From Saccharicrinis sp963667815 (GTDB taxonomy: Bacteria; Bacteroidota; Bacteroidia; Bacteroidales; Marinilabiliaceae): a DNA stretch of 64,000 nucleotides. The notes beneath the pieces are model-generated. The model was not told the origin of the DNA. It was given only the letters and a program-made list of their open reading frames with translations, and did not search any database. Position numbers and translations under genes: made by a program. Below, piece by piece: positions 52,795 to 63,029 of this stretch (within the stretch, counting starts at the first letter, position 1; the number at the start of each line of letters is the position of its first letter). The stretch is taken from assembly GCA_963667815.1 (NCBI GenBank), contig OY764021.1; one strand, 5' to 3'.

Positions 52795-55341
52795 TTATTC
52801 TTTTGGAAGCGATGTAATTTCCCCATCTTTAAAATAAACAACAAAAGCCCCGGCAAAACCAGCATCTACAACATTATCAATTGCATCATCAGCTTCTTGT
52901 TTGGTTTTATAATGCCCACTAAAATATTTAGTTAATCCTCGTCCTGTTAATTCAATTTTTGATACTTCTGGTATCTTAGATAAAGATTCATTATTTGGAG
53001 CATTTCTGAATACGCCAATTTGAATTCTATATTCTTCATGTAAGGATTCTTTGCTTTCTGGTTTAGCAGATGTCACAGGCGCTACTTCTTTGTGTTTTTC
53101 TGGTATAGCAATTTCCTTTTTAGGAGTTTCTATCGCATCACTTCCTTTTTGCAATTCACTATAAGACTTTTGAACTACTCCTTTTACTGGCTTTGAAACT
53201 GATTCTTTAGGCTGATAACCTTCACTAATTAACTCATTATACAATTTCAATGCATTTTCCTGACTCTCAATACCAGCCCTTTTCATGGCTCCAGCCTTCT
53301 CAAAATCTTCAATATTTAATCCTCCCAGAGTGCTTAACGCTTTTTTTGCTTCTCTAAAGTAAGCGTTTCCCTGAAACGTTAACTCATTTATTTCTCTTCC
53401 TTTATTGTCATCTAATTTTGATGAAATATCCTTCAATTTTAACCAGTAAACAGGATATTTTTTATCTAATGCTTTATGATAAATTCTTGTAGATAGAATT
53501 TTTAATTCTTTGGATTCTTTAATCATAGCTGCAGAAGTTGAAATTTCCTCTTCACCAGAAGCATCTTCTCCTCTTTTGATCAATTTCCCTAGGCTTAAAG
53601 AATTGTCTTCTTCTTGTTGTGTTGATTTAGCTAATAACTGAGCTGACTCTAAATTTAAAATATTTGCCCATACATATAACGAATCAGCATATCTTAAAAC
53701 TTTTATGTCATTTTCAGAGAAAAGAGATTCGTACATTTGTGCATTCTTTTGATAATGCTTTTCAAATTCATCAGAAGTGTACATTGAATACTTTTCAGGA
53801 ATAAAGATCCCTTCGATATTTGTTGCTTCTGATGTTTTAGGTTTTACTTCTTTATTAGTTTGGTAAGTTCCCTTAGCGATTCTATCGGTAATTTCATTTA
53901 TTTCTTTTTGTCGGGCATACATATAGTTTTCCTGAACTTTATCTTCTAAACTATAAACCAGACTTTCTAATCGTAAAATCTCATTGACAACTTCATTTCG
54001 CTCAACTTCCGACTTTACAACACTATACTTTGCACGATTTTTCTTTAACAAATACGATAAGCTATCTCGCTCCTGATCCAACTGAAAACCTTTTTTATAT
54101 AATGCCCGAGCTTCATCGCTAATAAAGTGTTCAAATTGTGTATATACTATTGTATCATTTATTTCGAATTTAAAAGCTCCATTATTATTTTTTTCAACTA
54201 CCCTTGTGTTGTTAGATTGATTTCGATACCCATCTTCACTTCCATCCTCATTTTGCGTAATCAATAATTTAGCAGATTCTTTAATTTGGTTTTCATCTTC
54301 AACCATATTTCTAAGCTGTCTGCCATCCCATTTAATATTATATACAACAATACTATCACCTCTAGTTTCTCTATTCGAGGCAAACCAGGCAACCTTTGAA
54401 AACTCATCAGAAACAAACAAGAAATCATCATCCGGAGAATTAAAAGGAACGCCAAGGTTAATCGGTTCTAAGAAACTATGTGATTGATTGTCGTAATATG
54501 CTTTATAAATATCGTATCCTCCCATACCTCCTGGTCTGTTAGAAGCAAAATAAAAAGTAAGTCCATCTGTTGCTAAAAAAGGATATGCATCATTATAAAC
54601 TGAATTTACTGGCTCACCAAGTCTTTCGCTTTTTCCCCAACCATCTATCAACTTTACCATTTTATAAATACTCATGGTATCTTCAGCATTGGTTTTCATA
54701 GAAAAATAGACAACATCTCCTCTTTCAGTTTCAAACATTACATTATCCGGATCTACACCCGACTCAAAAAAATCGCCATTTCTCAATAATTTACCCACAT
54801 CTTTTACCGGAGCATATTTACTTAAAATGGAATTTTTATGAACTTTAGATTTATTTAATACATCCAACTGATATATCTTAGTAGATATTTTTCTTCCGTT
54901 ATTACACTCTTCAATAAACGAATTGGCTTTGTCTACTCTTGCATCTGAGGAAGAAGCATTTTTTATAAAAGTTTTATAATTAGAAATGGCTTCTTCGTAA
55001 TTATATGAAAGTTGATGGGCCCTGCCTAAATAGTAATAAACATCCTTACTGATTCGTTTAATTTTTGCATAGTTTAATTTTTTAATGGCACCAGACAAGT
55101 CACTTCTGTTTTTTAGTTCACAGATTCCCATATAAAAATTATATCGACTATCCTTTGGATATTTCCCAAGTAAAAAGTCATATACTTTTTCAGCTTCAAA
55201 ATAATTCCCTGCCTTAAAATATTCTAGTCCTAATTGAGGAGTATATTCTACTTGATCTGTTCCATCTTGACCCTTGATTGTAGAAAAACAAACAACTAAA
55301 ACAATTATTCCTAAATAATATTTAATCATATCTTTTATCAA
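52795..55341 (-). CDS. Envelope protein with TPR, PD40 beta-propeller and SPOR-like domain
   Basis: An 848-residue exported protein (signal peptide VCFSTIKGQ). An N-terminal TPR-like region (LEYFKAGNYFEAEKVYDFLLG, YYYLGRAHQLSYNYEEAISNY) is followed by WD40-like PD40 repeats (YPFLATDGLTFYFASNRPGG, DYDIYK-type GGYDIYKAYYDN), then a long charged helical part (about 420-690) and a C-terminal SPOR-like module (YRIQIGVFRNAPNNESLSK to GFAGAFVVYFKDG). The design is like envelope or gliding/secretion accessory proteins of Bacteroidota, such as OmpA-like PorE, but an OmpA domain is replaced by SPOR, which binds denuded peptidoglycan. It lies upstream of clpS by 72 bp and may be separate. Confidence 0.8.
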   Translation of the reverse strand: MIKDMIKYYLGIIVLVVCFSTIKGQDGTDQVEYTPQLGLEYFKAGNYFEAEKVYDFLLGKYPKDSRYNFYMGICELKNRSDLSGAIKKLNYAKIKRISKDVYYYLGRAHQLSYNYEEAISNYKTFIKNASSSDARVDKANSFIEECNNGRKISTKIYQLDVLNKSKVHKNSILSKYAPVKDVGKLLRNGDFFESGVDPDNVMFETERGDVVYFSMKTNAEDTMSIYKMVKLIDGWGKSERLGEPVNSVYNDAYPFLATDGLTFYFASNRPGGMGGYDIYKAYYDNQSHSFLEPINLGVPFNSPDDDFLFVSDEFSKVAWFASNRETRGDSIVVYNIKWDGRQLRNMVEDENQIKESAKLLITQNEDGSEDGYRNQSNNTRVVEKNNNGAFKFEINDTIVYTQFEHFISDEARALYKKGFQLDQERDSLSYLLKKNRAKYSVVKSEVERNEVVNEILRLESLVYSLEDKVQENYMYARQKEINEITDRIAKGTYQTNKEVKPKTSEATNIEGIFIPEKYSMYTSDEFEKHYQKNAQMYESLFSENDIKVLRYADSLYVWANILNLESAQLLAKSTQQEEDNSLSLGKLIKRGEDASGEEEISTSAAMIKESKELKILSTRIYHKALDKKYPVYWLKLKDISSKLDDNKGREINELTFQGNAYFREAKKALSTLGGLNIEDFEKAGAMKRAGIESQENALKLYNELISEGYQPKESVSKPVKGVVQKSYSELQKGSDAIETPKKEIAIPEKHKEVAPVTSAKPESKESLHEEYRIQIGVFRNAPNNESLSKIPEVSKIELTGRGLTKYFSGHYKTKQEADDAIDNVVDAGFAGAFVVYFKDGEITSLPKE

Positions 55342-55756
55342 AATTAAATCCTTGCCAAAAATATAAATATAAGCCCAATTACCTAAATAAATAGCCCTTC
55401 AATATGGTTGTTACGTTTTTAACTTATTTAATTCTCCATGTATCAATTTAATATACTTGGTAGAGTAATTATATTCAACCTGCAATATCCTCTATTTTTT
55501 ACACATTGAAATTTATTCAAAACATGACACTTCGTTATTTCTCTTTAATATACTTAAAACGCATTTTGCTTCAGTTCAATAAATCCCTGCTATATTGAAC
55601 ATTAACTATTCACTATGAAGTTCTAATACATATTCAGGTTTAAATCAAAGTTTATTTATATCTTTAGCTTTCTTGAAAATTTTACAAATAAGTTTTGAAC
55701 CAAGCTTTAATGTATTCGTTTAATGGAATATATTTGTAACCTGAAAATTAAAAACA
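55342..55756. other. Divergent intergenic region
   Basis: 415 bp between the TPR-PD40 gene and bcp. AT-rich and without open frames or RNA genes. TATATTTG (55729-55736) is a match to the TAnnTTTG -7 motif on the plus strand 20 bp before bcp; the expected -33 region holds TTTAA only. Confidence 0.45.
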
Positions 55757-56224
55757 ATGAACATTTTACAAGAAGGCGATAAAGCCCCCGATTTTACTGG
55801 GAAAAATCAAGATGGCAAGGATATTTCATTATCAGATTATTTAGGTAAAAAAGTCATTCTCTATTTTTATCCCAAAGATAATACCCCGGGATGTACAGCA
55901 GAATCATGTAATCTTAATGATAATTATTCTGATTTAACAGGTAAAGGATTCGAAGTAATTGGTGTTAGTCCTGACAGTGAAGCTTCGCATCAGAAATTCA
56001 TCAATAAATTTGGCTTCAAATTTGATTTGATTGCAGATACAGAACATGAAATTCTGGAACTTTATAATGCCTGGGGCTTAAAGAAAATGTATGGCAGAGA
56101 ATACATGGGAGTCATTAGAACCACGTTCATTATTAATGAGGAAGGGATTATTGAAAAGATCATTAAAAAAGTTAAAACGAAAGACCATACGAACCAAATA
56201 TTTGGTGAATTAAGTATTGAATAA
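55757..56224 (+). CDS. bcp: Thiol peroxidase, Bcp-type peroxiredoxin
   Basis: A 155-residue peroxiredoxin reducing peroxides with thioredoxin. The peroxidatic cysteine is Cys46 and the resolving cysteine is Cys51 in PKDNTPGCTAESCNL, the Bcp/PrxQ pattern. FDLIADTEHEILELYNAWG and a C-terminal Arg-containing RTTFIINEEGIIEKI complete the fold. Cytoplasmic. It is 41 bp before recA and has a promoter-like motif upstream. Confidence 0.95.
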   Translation: MNILQEGDKAPDFTGKNQDGKDISLSDYLGKKVILYFYPKDNTPGCTAESCNLNDNYSDLTGKGFEVIGVSPDSEASHQKFINKFGFKFDLIADTEHEILELYNAWGLKKMYGREYMGVIRTTFIINEEGIIEKIIKKVKTKDHTNQIFGELSIE

Positions 56225-56265
56225 AATAATTAAACAAGAGATAACACTCTGATAGAATTGACAAA

Positions 56266-57273
56266 ATGGCAGAAAAACAAGAAGTTAATAAAGAAAAATT
56301 AAAGGCACTACAACTTACCATGGACAAAATTGATAAGTCATATGGTAAGGGAACAATTATGAAAATGGGAGATGATGTAATTGAGAATATTCCGGTAATC
56401 TCAACAGGCTCATTATCTTTAGATATGGCATTAGGAGTTGGTGGATTTCCAAGAGGTAGAGTAATTGAAATCTATGGTCCTGAGTCTTCTGGTAAAACAA
56501 CTTTAGCGATCCATGCTATTGCTGAAGCACAAAAAAGCGGTGGTATTGCTGCTTTTATTGATGCAGAACATGCCTTTGATAGATTCTATGCTGAAAAATT
56601 AGGCGTAGACATCGAAAACTTATTAATTTCTCAACCAGATAATGGAGAGCAAGCTTTAGAAATTGCCGACCAATTAATCAGATCTTCTGCTATTGACATT
56701 ATTGTTGTTGACTCGGTTGCTGCTTTAACTCCTAAAGCGGAGATCGAAGGAGAAATGGGTGATTCAAGAATGGGATTGCAAGCTCGTTTAATGTCACAAG
56801 CGCTTAGAAAATTGACATCAAGCATTAATAAAACCAATACATGCTGTATTTTTATCAACCAGCTGCGTGAAAAAATTGGTGTGATGTTTGGTAATCCGGA
56901 AACTACAACCGGAGGTAATGCCCTTAAGTTTTATGCTTCATTAAGACTTGATATTCGTAGAGCTTCGCAAATAAAAGATGGTGAAGATGTTATTGGTAGC
57001 CATACCAGAGTAAAGGTAGTTAAAAACAAAGTTGCTCCTCCATTTAAAAAAGCTGAGTTTGATATTATGTATGGAGAAGGAATTTCTAAAGTTGGAGAAA
57101 TTCTTGATCTTGGTGTAGATTTAGAAATCATTAAGAAAAGTGGATCTTGGTTCAGTTATGGAGACACAAAACTAGGACAAGGAAGAGAAGCTGTTAAAAA
57201 TGTGATAAAAGATAATCCTGAATTAATGGATGAGCTTGAACAGCAAATTATTGAAGCAAATTCAAAAAAATAA
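56266..57273 (+). CDS. recA: Recombinase RecA
   Basis: A 335-residue RecA. Features: KGTIMKMGDD in the N-terminal domain, Walker A GPESSGKTTL (about 69-76), IIVVDSVAALTPKAE (Walker B), loop L1/L2 regions (DSRMGLQARLMSQALRKLT; FINQLREKIGVMFGNPETTTGGNALKFYAS), and a short C-terminal acidic tail. It catalyses strand exchange and SOS activation. It follows bcp and has its own terminator. No LexA-type box was evident in the 41-bp gap. Confidence 0.98.
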   Translation: MAEKQEVNKEKLKALQLTMDKIDKSYGKGTIMKMGDDVIENIPVISTGSLSLDMALGVGGFPRGRVIEIYGPESSGKTTLAIHAIAEAQKSGGIAAFIDAEHAFDRFYAEKLGVDIENLLISQPDNGEQALEIADQLIRSSAIDIIVVDSVAALTPKAEIEGEMGDSRMGLQARLMSQALRKLTSSINKTNTCCIFINQLREKIGVMFGNPETTTGGNALKFYASLRLDIRRASQIKDGEDVIGSHTRVKVVKNKVAPPFKKAEFDIMYGEGISKVGEILDLGVDLEIIKKSGSWFSYGDTKLGQGREAVKNVIKDNPELMDELEQQIIEANSKK

Positions 57274-57294
57274 TATAAAAGGTTATTCCTGTTC

Positions 57295-57330
57295 AAAGTC
57301 GGAAGAGTTTTCTTCCGACTTTTTTTATTT
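57295..57330 (+). terminator. Terminator after recA
   Basis: 12-bp stem (AAAGTCGGAAGA / TCTTCCGACTTT) with a GTTT loop and a T-run. Confidence 0.93.
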
Positions 57331-57405
57331 TTTTAAAAAGAAAAAGTATATTTACAATTCACAAACCTGAACATATTAATCTTTAATTTTAACCTAAACA
57401 ACAGA

Positions 57406-57768
57406 ATGATTAACCTAAACAATAAAGCTTTTATAACACAAAGCAATTCAACAACTGGCGACACTAATCAAGAAACAATTTTTCTGTATAAACAATCCAA
57501 AAGCGTTATAACTGCTGAATATAAAGGTGGTACGATAAAATCAGGAAATTTATATGGCACAATAGATAAGTATGGTAATATTAATATGCAATACCATCAC
57601 ACCAATTTAAAAAACCAATTACTAACAGGAATTTGCCGATCTAAGGTAGAAAAACTAGATACTGGCAAACTAAGAATTATAGAAGATTGGCAATGGACAT
57701 GCAAAGACTTTTCAAAAGGAAGGTCAATTCTTGAAGAAATTGACCCTACTATTTTCTCTATTTCTTAA
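57406..57768 (+). CDS. Small conserved Bacteroidota protein
   Basis: A 120-residue cytoplasmic protein of about ten beta strands: FITQSNSTTGDTNQETIFLYKQ, SVITAEYKGGTIKSGNLYGTID, NMQYHHTNLKNQLLTGICRS, LRIIEDWQWTCKD. Similar small proteins are often labelled N-acetylglutamate synthase in Bacteroidota, but nothing seen here supports that; the length and lack of an acyltransferase motif argue against it. A calycin-like or sandwich fold is possible. Its 3' end overlaps the convergent chemoreceptor gene by 11 bp. Confidence 0.7.
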   Translation: MINLNNKAFITQSNSTTGDTNQETIFLYKQSKSVITAEYKGGTIKSGNLYGTIDKYGNINMQYHHTNLKNQLLTGICRSKVEKLDTGKLRIIEDWQWTCKDFSKGRSILEEIDPTIFSIS

Positions 57769-59350
57769 CTTTTTGTTTGAGTTTAAAAAAGGAAATGGTA
57801 TCCTTCAATTGATCTGATTGTCGCGATAACTCTTCTGAACTAGATGCCAATTCTTCTGAAGAAGCTGCATTTTGAGATGTAACATTAACCAACTCTTGTA
57901 CAGCATTATTGATTTGTCCTGCACCAATATCCTGTTCCTTGCTTGATGATGAAATTTCTCTTATTCTTTCAACTGTATTTTTAATCTCAGGAAGTAACTG
58001 TTCCAAATTCTCCCAGGATTCTTCAGCAGTTTTTAAACTTAGTGCAGTCAAGCCATCAATAGCACTGGCTGCCTTTTGGGTATAATCAGATAATTTACGA
58101 ACTTCTGTTGCTACTACTGCAAATCCTCTACCATACTCTCCTGCTCTTGCAGCTTCTACAGCTGCATTTAATGCCAACAAATTGGTTTGAGTTGCAATTT
58201 CATTTATAATATTAGTTTTTTCTTTAATTTCTTTCATTGCATTAAGATTCTCTTTCATAGTCTCCTGCAACTTGTTCATACTTATTTCTGAATTGACGCT
58301 AATCTCTTCAGTAATCCTTGCATTTTCAGTATTTGACTGAATATTAGCCACCATTTCCTCTACTGAAGAAGAGATTTCTTCTGTTGAAGCAGACTGTGTA
58401 CTTGCTCCCTGAGCCATATGTTCAGCCGTTTTACTCATTTGTGAACTGGCACTAGATACGTTAGAAGATCCATCTATAACCTCAGTAATTACTTCCTGAA
58501 GTTTTTGTAATGTAGTAATTAATGAAGCTTGTAATGTTCCTATTTCATCATCTCTATTCTTATCTATTTCCAAATCCAAATCACCAGAGGCCAATCTTTC
58601 TGTCTTTTGTGATAAAGCAACCAACGGACGCGAAAAACTCCGTCCAAATAATATAGTTCCTAAACTTGCTAAGATTAAAACACCAAAAGTGATTATGAGC
58701 ATCAACCACAAAAGTGATTGTAATTCACTAATCTCCCTCTCCCTTTCTTCGCTTACTCTTGATGCGATATCATCAATATAGTTTCCTGTACCCACAATCC
58801 AATCCCAAGGTTTAAAATACAAGGAATAACTTCGTTTAGGCAATGCCTCAGTTTCTCCCTTTTTAGGGAACCAATACTCTGTATAGCCACCACCCTCAAC
58901 TGCAGCTTTTATAATATTTTTTATGAGGTAATTCTCTTTTGTATCTTGTATATTAAGTCTGTTTGTTCCTTCCGTATCACTACCTAAAAGCACAACATTA
59001 GTTCCGTCCCGTGTATCTATCCAAAAATATCCTGATTCACCATAAGACAATTCTCTTACAACATCAGCAGCTAATTTCTTTGCTTGCTCCAATGAAAATT
59101 CCCCTGCTTCATATTTCTTATATACTCCTTCTATAAGACTATACGCAGTTTCTACTTCGCTTTTTATTTGCTTATCGTAATCAGATTTTAATATTTCTTC
59201 AAGTGCATCCAAACGTTTCATCTCTGCATTATAGGATAACACTCCCCAAGGAACAGCAATAGACAATGCCATTACTATGAGCAACAACATATTAACAGTA
59301 ATAATTTGTCCTGTAATTGTCCTGAATCTAAATCTATTATTCCACTTCAT
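57758..59350 (-). CDS. Methyl-accepting chemotaxis protein with Cache domain
   Basis: A 530-residue transmembrane chemoreceptor. First TM near residues 14-34, extracellular single Cache domain (about 38-195) with SYGESGYFWIDTRDGTNVVLLG and the membrane-proximal YFKPWDWIVGTGNYIDDI, second TM (LLWLMLIITFGVLILASLGTI in parts), HAMP (RPLVALSQKTERLASGDLDLEI), then the signalling domain with the hairpin tip IATQTNLLALNAAVEAARAGE and GRGFAVVATEVRKLSD. Its input is likely a small organic acid or similar ligand. No other che or motility gene is in the window. Confidence 0.92.
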   Translation of the reverse strand: MKWNNRFRFRTITGQIITVNMLLLIVMALSIAVPWGVLSYNAEMKRLDALEEILKSDYDKQIKSEVETAYSLIEGVYKKYEAGEFSLEQAKKLAADVVRELSYGESGYFWIDTRDGTNVVLLGSDTEGTNRLNIQDTKENYLIKNIIKAAVEGGGYTEYWFPKKGETEALPKRSYSLYFKPWDWIVGTGNYIDDIASRVSEEREREISELQSLLWLMLIITFGVLILASLGTILFGRSFSRPLVALSQKTERLASGDLDLEIDKNRDDEIGTLQASLITTLQKLQEVITEVIDGSSNVSSASSQMSKTAEHMAQGASTQSASTEEISSSVEEMVANIQSNTENARITEEISVNSEISMNKLQETMKENLNAMKEIKEKTNIINEIATQTNLLALNAAVEAARAGEYGRGFAVVATEVRKLSDYTQKAASAIDGLTALSLKTAEESWENLEQLLPEIKNTVERIREISSSSKEQDIGAGQINNAVQELVNVTSQNAASSEELASSSEELSRQSDQLKDTISFFKLKQKVKK

Positions 59351-59738
59351 ATGTTATTCTTTTGTCAGGTAAAAAATAAGTCAACAAGGTATTATGCAAT
59401 ATCAAGTTACTAACTATATGTGTAAAAAGCCTAGTTAGTCACTAAATTTTATACTTAATTATACATACTAACTATTACATACACGCAATCAACTTACTCT
59501 TTAGAGTGTTTTTATTGTGTTTATCCGTGATTTTACCATATTGAATTAAGCAATTATTTACTCAATAATCGTCGAAAGGTTTCATGAATATTACTAAAAA
59601 ATTGAACTACACCGTTTAATTAAGCTTTATCTTTGTATAAATAAAGATGTTACGACTTTTTTACAACCTCAAAAAATATTCTAAAACCTAACAAAAGTCA
59701 TAATTTACACATAATAAGGTATTTGGGAATAAATACAT
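59351..59738. other. Divergent intergenic region with promoter-like site
   Basis: 388 bp between chemoreceptor and peptidase. TATCTTTG (59628-59635) matches the -7 motif on the plus strand, with TTG at 59602-59604 a slightly distant -33 element; the leader to the peptidase start would be about 145 nt. Nothing else was seen. Confidence 0.4.
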
Positions 59739-59783
59739 ATGATTGTAAATTGGCACACCAAAAACACCATCAAAATTTATATA

Positions 59784-61862
59784 ATGAATAAGCTTAAACA
59801 CACTATTATCTTAGCAATTTTAATTATTGCTTCATCGTGTCACAATTCAGTTGTTGAAAAAGGCTTTACCAACAAAGGAAAAACATTTTCAACCAACAGA
59901 CTTACTCCTGAAATATTATGGACGCTAGGGAGAATAGGGAACGTTTCTGTGTCTCCTGATAAAGAAACTATTTTGTATACGGTATCATATACAAACATTG
60001 AAGAAAACAAATCATATTCCGATGTTTATACAATCTCTATTAAAGATGGAGCTAAAAATCAGGTTACAAATACCAAAAGCAATGAATCATCAGTAACGTG
60101 GAGACCTGATGGTAAGAAAATCAACTTTTTGTCAGCAGAAAAAGGTTCTGTTCAACTTTGGGAAATGGATATTGATGGAAGTAATCGCAAACAAGTTACT
60201 AATATTAAAAATGGAATAACTAACTACAAATATTCACCAGACTTAAAACATCTTGCTTTTACTTGTGAGATAAAAATAGATGAAAACATTCATGACTTAT
60301 ACCCGGATCTTCCATTAGCCAATGCAAGAATAGAAGATGATATCATGTATCGTCACTGGGACTCCTGGGAAGATGATAATTACAGTCATGTTTTTATCGC
60401 TTCAACAGACAAACTTATTGAATCTGGTACTGATGTTATGAAAGGTGAAAGATTCGATAGTCCATTAAGACCTTTTGGAGGCGTTGAGCAAATTACGTGG
60501 AGTACTGATTCTAAAAGCCTGGCATACTGCTGTAAAAAACTTGCAGGTAAAGCATATGCCTTCTCCACAAATGCTGACATTTATTTATATAATATACAAG
60601 ATCAGACTACTCAAAATCTTACTAAAGGAATGATGGGGTATGATTTAAATCCTACATTCTCTCCTGATGGAAAATATTTAGCCTGGGAAAGCATGGAAAG
60701 AGATGGCTATGAATCGGATAAGAACAGACTCTTTATTCTTGACTTGGCTACAGGAAAGAAAAAGGACTTTAGTACTGGCTTTGATCAAAACGTATCCAGC
60801 CTTGTATGGAGTGACGAAAGCGATAAAATATGGTTTATCAGTAATTTTCATGGTACAAATGAAATTTACAACCTAAATACAAATGACGGAAAAATCTGTA
60901 AAATAACTGAAGGCCTACACAATTATTATTCTGCAATTCCTGCTCAGGACAATATTATTGCCACAAAAGGATCTATGATGTTCCCTACCGAAATTTTTGT
61001 AGTAGATCCTAAAACAGGAAGTGATCATGAAATATCTTTTGAAAATAAAGAAATGCTTGCCCAACTCGAAATGGGGAAAGTTGAAAGTAGATGGATTACA
61101 ACTACAGATAACAAGAAAATGCAAACATGGGTGATCTATCCACCAAATTTTGATCCAAATAAAAAGTATCCTACATTACTATATTGTCAAGGCGGACCAC
61201 AAAGTACGGTGAGTCAATTTTGGAGTTTAAGATGGAATTTCCAGCTTATGGCAGCAAATGATTATATTATTGTAGCTCCAAACCGTAGAGGGTTACCTGG
61301 TTTTGGTCAGGAATGGAACGAACAGATTAGTGGAGATTATGGTGGTCAAAACATGAAAGACTATTTTACCGCTATCGATGCTCTAGCAGAAGAACCATAT
61401 GTTGACGAAACAAAATTAGGAGCTATTGGTGCAAGTTATGGTGGTTTTTCAGTTTACTGGATTGCTGGACATCATCAAAAGCGTTTTAAAGCTCTTGTTT
61501 CACATTGCGGTATCTTCAATTTTGAACAGATGTATTCTACTACTGAAGAAATGTTTTTTGTAGACTGGGATTTAAAAGGTAATTATTGGGATAAAGACAA
61601 TAAGGCAGCTCAAAAATCATTTGCTAACTCTCCTCATAAATTCGTTAAAAACTGGGACACTCCAATTTTAGTAATACACGGAGAAAAAGATTTTAGAATT
61701 CCTTATACTCAAGGTATGGGCGCATTTAACACTGCTGTTATGCGAGGTATTCCAGCTCGTTTTCTATATTTCCCTGAAGAATGCCACTGGGTATTAAGCC
61801 CTCAAAATGGTATTTTATGGCATCGTGAATTTTTTAGATGGCTGGACGAGTACTTAAAATAA
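59784..61862 (+). CDS. S9-family prolyl oligopeptidase-like peptidase, lipoprotein
   Basis: About 692 residues from ATG 59784, which gives a lipobox signal (LAILIIASSC); an earlier ATG at 59739 lacks one. An N-terminal seven-bladed propeller (repeated WRPDGKKINFLSAEKGSVQLW, SPDGKYLAWES) covers the C-terminal alpha/beta hydrolase. The nucleophile is Ser551 in IGASYGGFSVYW, with HGEKDFRIP for the Asp and PEECHWVLSP for the His; GGPQSTVSQFWS forms the oxyanion region. It resembles dipeptidyl-peptidase 5 / acylaminoacyl peptidase enzymes that trim peptides in the periplasm. Confidence 0.92.
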   Translation: MNKLKHTIILAILIIASSCHNSVVEKGFTNKGKTFSTNRLTPEILWTLGRIGNVSVSPDKETILYTVSYTNIEENKSYSDVYTISIKDGAKNQVTNTKSNESSVTWRPDGKKINFLSAEKGSVQLWEMDIDGSNRKQVTNIKNGITNYKYSPDLKHLAFTCEIKIDENIHDLYPDLPLANARIEDDIMYRHWDSWEDDNYSHVFIASTDKLIESGTDVMKGERFDSPLRPFGGVEQITWSTDSKSLAYCCKKLAGKAYAFSTNADIYLYNIQDQTTQNLTKGMMGYDLNPTFSPDGKYLAWESMERDGYESDKNRLFILDLATGKKKDFSTGFDQNVSSLVWSDESDKIWFISNFHGTNEIYNLNTNDGKICKITEGLHNYYSAIPAQDNIIATKGSMMFPTEIFVVDPKTGSDHEISFENKEMLAQLEMGKVESRWITTTDNKKMQTWVIYPPNFDPNKKYPTLLYCQGGPQSTVSQFWSLRWNFQLMAANDYIIVAPNRRGLPGFGQEWNEQISGDYGGQNMKDYFTAIDALAEEPYVDETKLGAIGASYGGFSVYWIAGHHQKRFKALVSHCGIFNFEQMYSTTEEMFFVDWDLKGNYWDKDNKAAQKSFANSPHKFVKNWDTPILVIHGEKDFRIPYTQGMGAFNTAVMRGIPARFLYFPEECHWVLSPQNGILWHREFFRWLDEYLK

Positions 61863-61883
61863 ATGTATAAAACAACACATCAA

Positions 61884-61934
61884 ATTACTTTAAAAGGATA
61901 TCTTCACATGATATCACTTTTAAAGTAATTTTTT
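61884..61934 (+). terminator. Terminator after S9 peptidase
   Basis: ATTACTTTAAAAG and a GATATC repeat pair with their complements (perfect except one unpaired A), 7-nt loop, then TTTTTT. Confidence 0.9.
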
Positions 61935-61954
61935 GACATAAGATAATCAAAACC

Positions 61955-62905
61955 ATGTCTAAGGCTAATAGAATTCTAGACTTTAAAATTGAAAGAACAT
62001 TAACCAAAAATAAATTTGGCATAACTTACCAAAGCCTTGACACCCAAAACAACAAAAAGGTTGTTATAAAAAAGCTCTACGCTGCACCTACTTCAAATAC
62101 ACTAAGCATTCTTGAACAAATTAACCACATCAAAAACGACTGTTTCGTTAAATCAAGATATTTTTCCTCAAACAATAAACATTATATTATCCGGGATTTT
62201 ATTGATGGAACAGATTTTAAATCAATACTAAGTAGCCCCATTAAATTCTCCCAGTTATCTAATGAGTTTGTAATTCAATGCCTTATTCAGGTATTAAATC
62301 AACTCCATCATTTACATTCTGAAGGTATTTTACATACAGATATAAAACCATCAAACTTATTAATAAAACATAAGCATGGAGAAAAAATTAGCAATTGGAA
62401 TCCTGAGAATATAAGGATCATTGATTATGAAAGAGCAATTTCATTAAAACCTCCTTTATCCAAGGAATACAAAGGTTTTTCTATGATCTACTCGCCTCCT
62501 GAACAGATTCTAAAAAGAGTAGATTTGTTTAATGAATCCATTGATATTTTTGCTTCTATTGTTACTTTTCTCGAAATACTATCAAAGCAAAAGCCGCTTT
62601 ACGATTGCAATGCTGAAATAATGATAAATCTGCAACTGACATACCCAATTCCAAAGCCACGAAAAGTTGATCAGGGGCTTTTTGATATATTGTCACCAGC
62701 TATATATAAAGAGCGCTTTAAACGCCCTCCTCGTCAACTGACTTATGAAGAGATTACAAACACATTAAAAGCTGGAATTAATCAAAGAGAATATAATTCA
62801 GAAATGCTTATTAACAACCTGACTTCATGGTTAAAAAAACATCACAAACAAGAAAATCATTGGATTATTAAACTTCTTAATAGAATATTTATTGAAAAAC
62901 AGTAA
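61955..62905 (+). CDS. Atypical Ser/Thr protein kinase-like protein
   Basis: A 316-residue protein with a Hanks-type kinase outline. The glycine loop is degenerate (LTKNKFGITYQSL). The ATP lysine is present (VVIKKLY). The catalytic loop reads HTDIKPSNLL instead of HRD. The metal motif is IDYERA in place of DFG, and YSPPEQ fills the APE position. No membrane segment or extracellular sensor is present. It could be an active atypical kinase or a pseudokinase. It begins 21 bp after the peptidase terminator. Confidence 0.8.
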   Translation: MSKANRILDFKIERTLTKNKFGITYQSLDTQNNKKVVIKKLYAAPTSNTLSILEQINHIKNDCFVKSRYFSSNNKHYIIRDFIDGTDFKSILSSPIKFSQLSNEFVIQCLIQVLNQLHHLHSEGILHTDIKPSNLLIKHKHGEKISNWNPENIRIIDYERAISLKPPLSKEYKGFSMIYSPPEQILKRVDLFNESIDIFASIVTFLEILSKQKPLYDCNAEIMINLQLTYPIPKPRKVDQGLFDILSPAIYKERFKRPPRQLTYEEITNTLKAGINQREYNSEMLINNLTSWLKKHHKQENHWIIKLLNRIFIEKQ

Positions 62906-63029
62906 GCATTCACTTTACAAAAAGAAAAACACATTTCAATCAGTTTTATACTCACCTCAGATTATTTACTCTATAGTTAAACCACACTAAACAATATCTT
63001 TACCGTAATGTTGTAAAGAATAAATAACT

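Noticed and set aside
57406..57768. N-acetylglutamate synthase
   Set aside because: Similar proteins may carry that label, but the protein is short, beta-rich and lacks any acyl-CoA binding motif.
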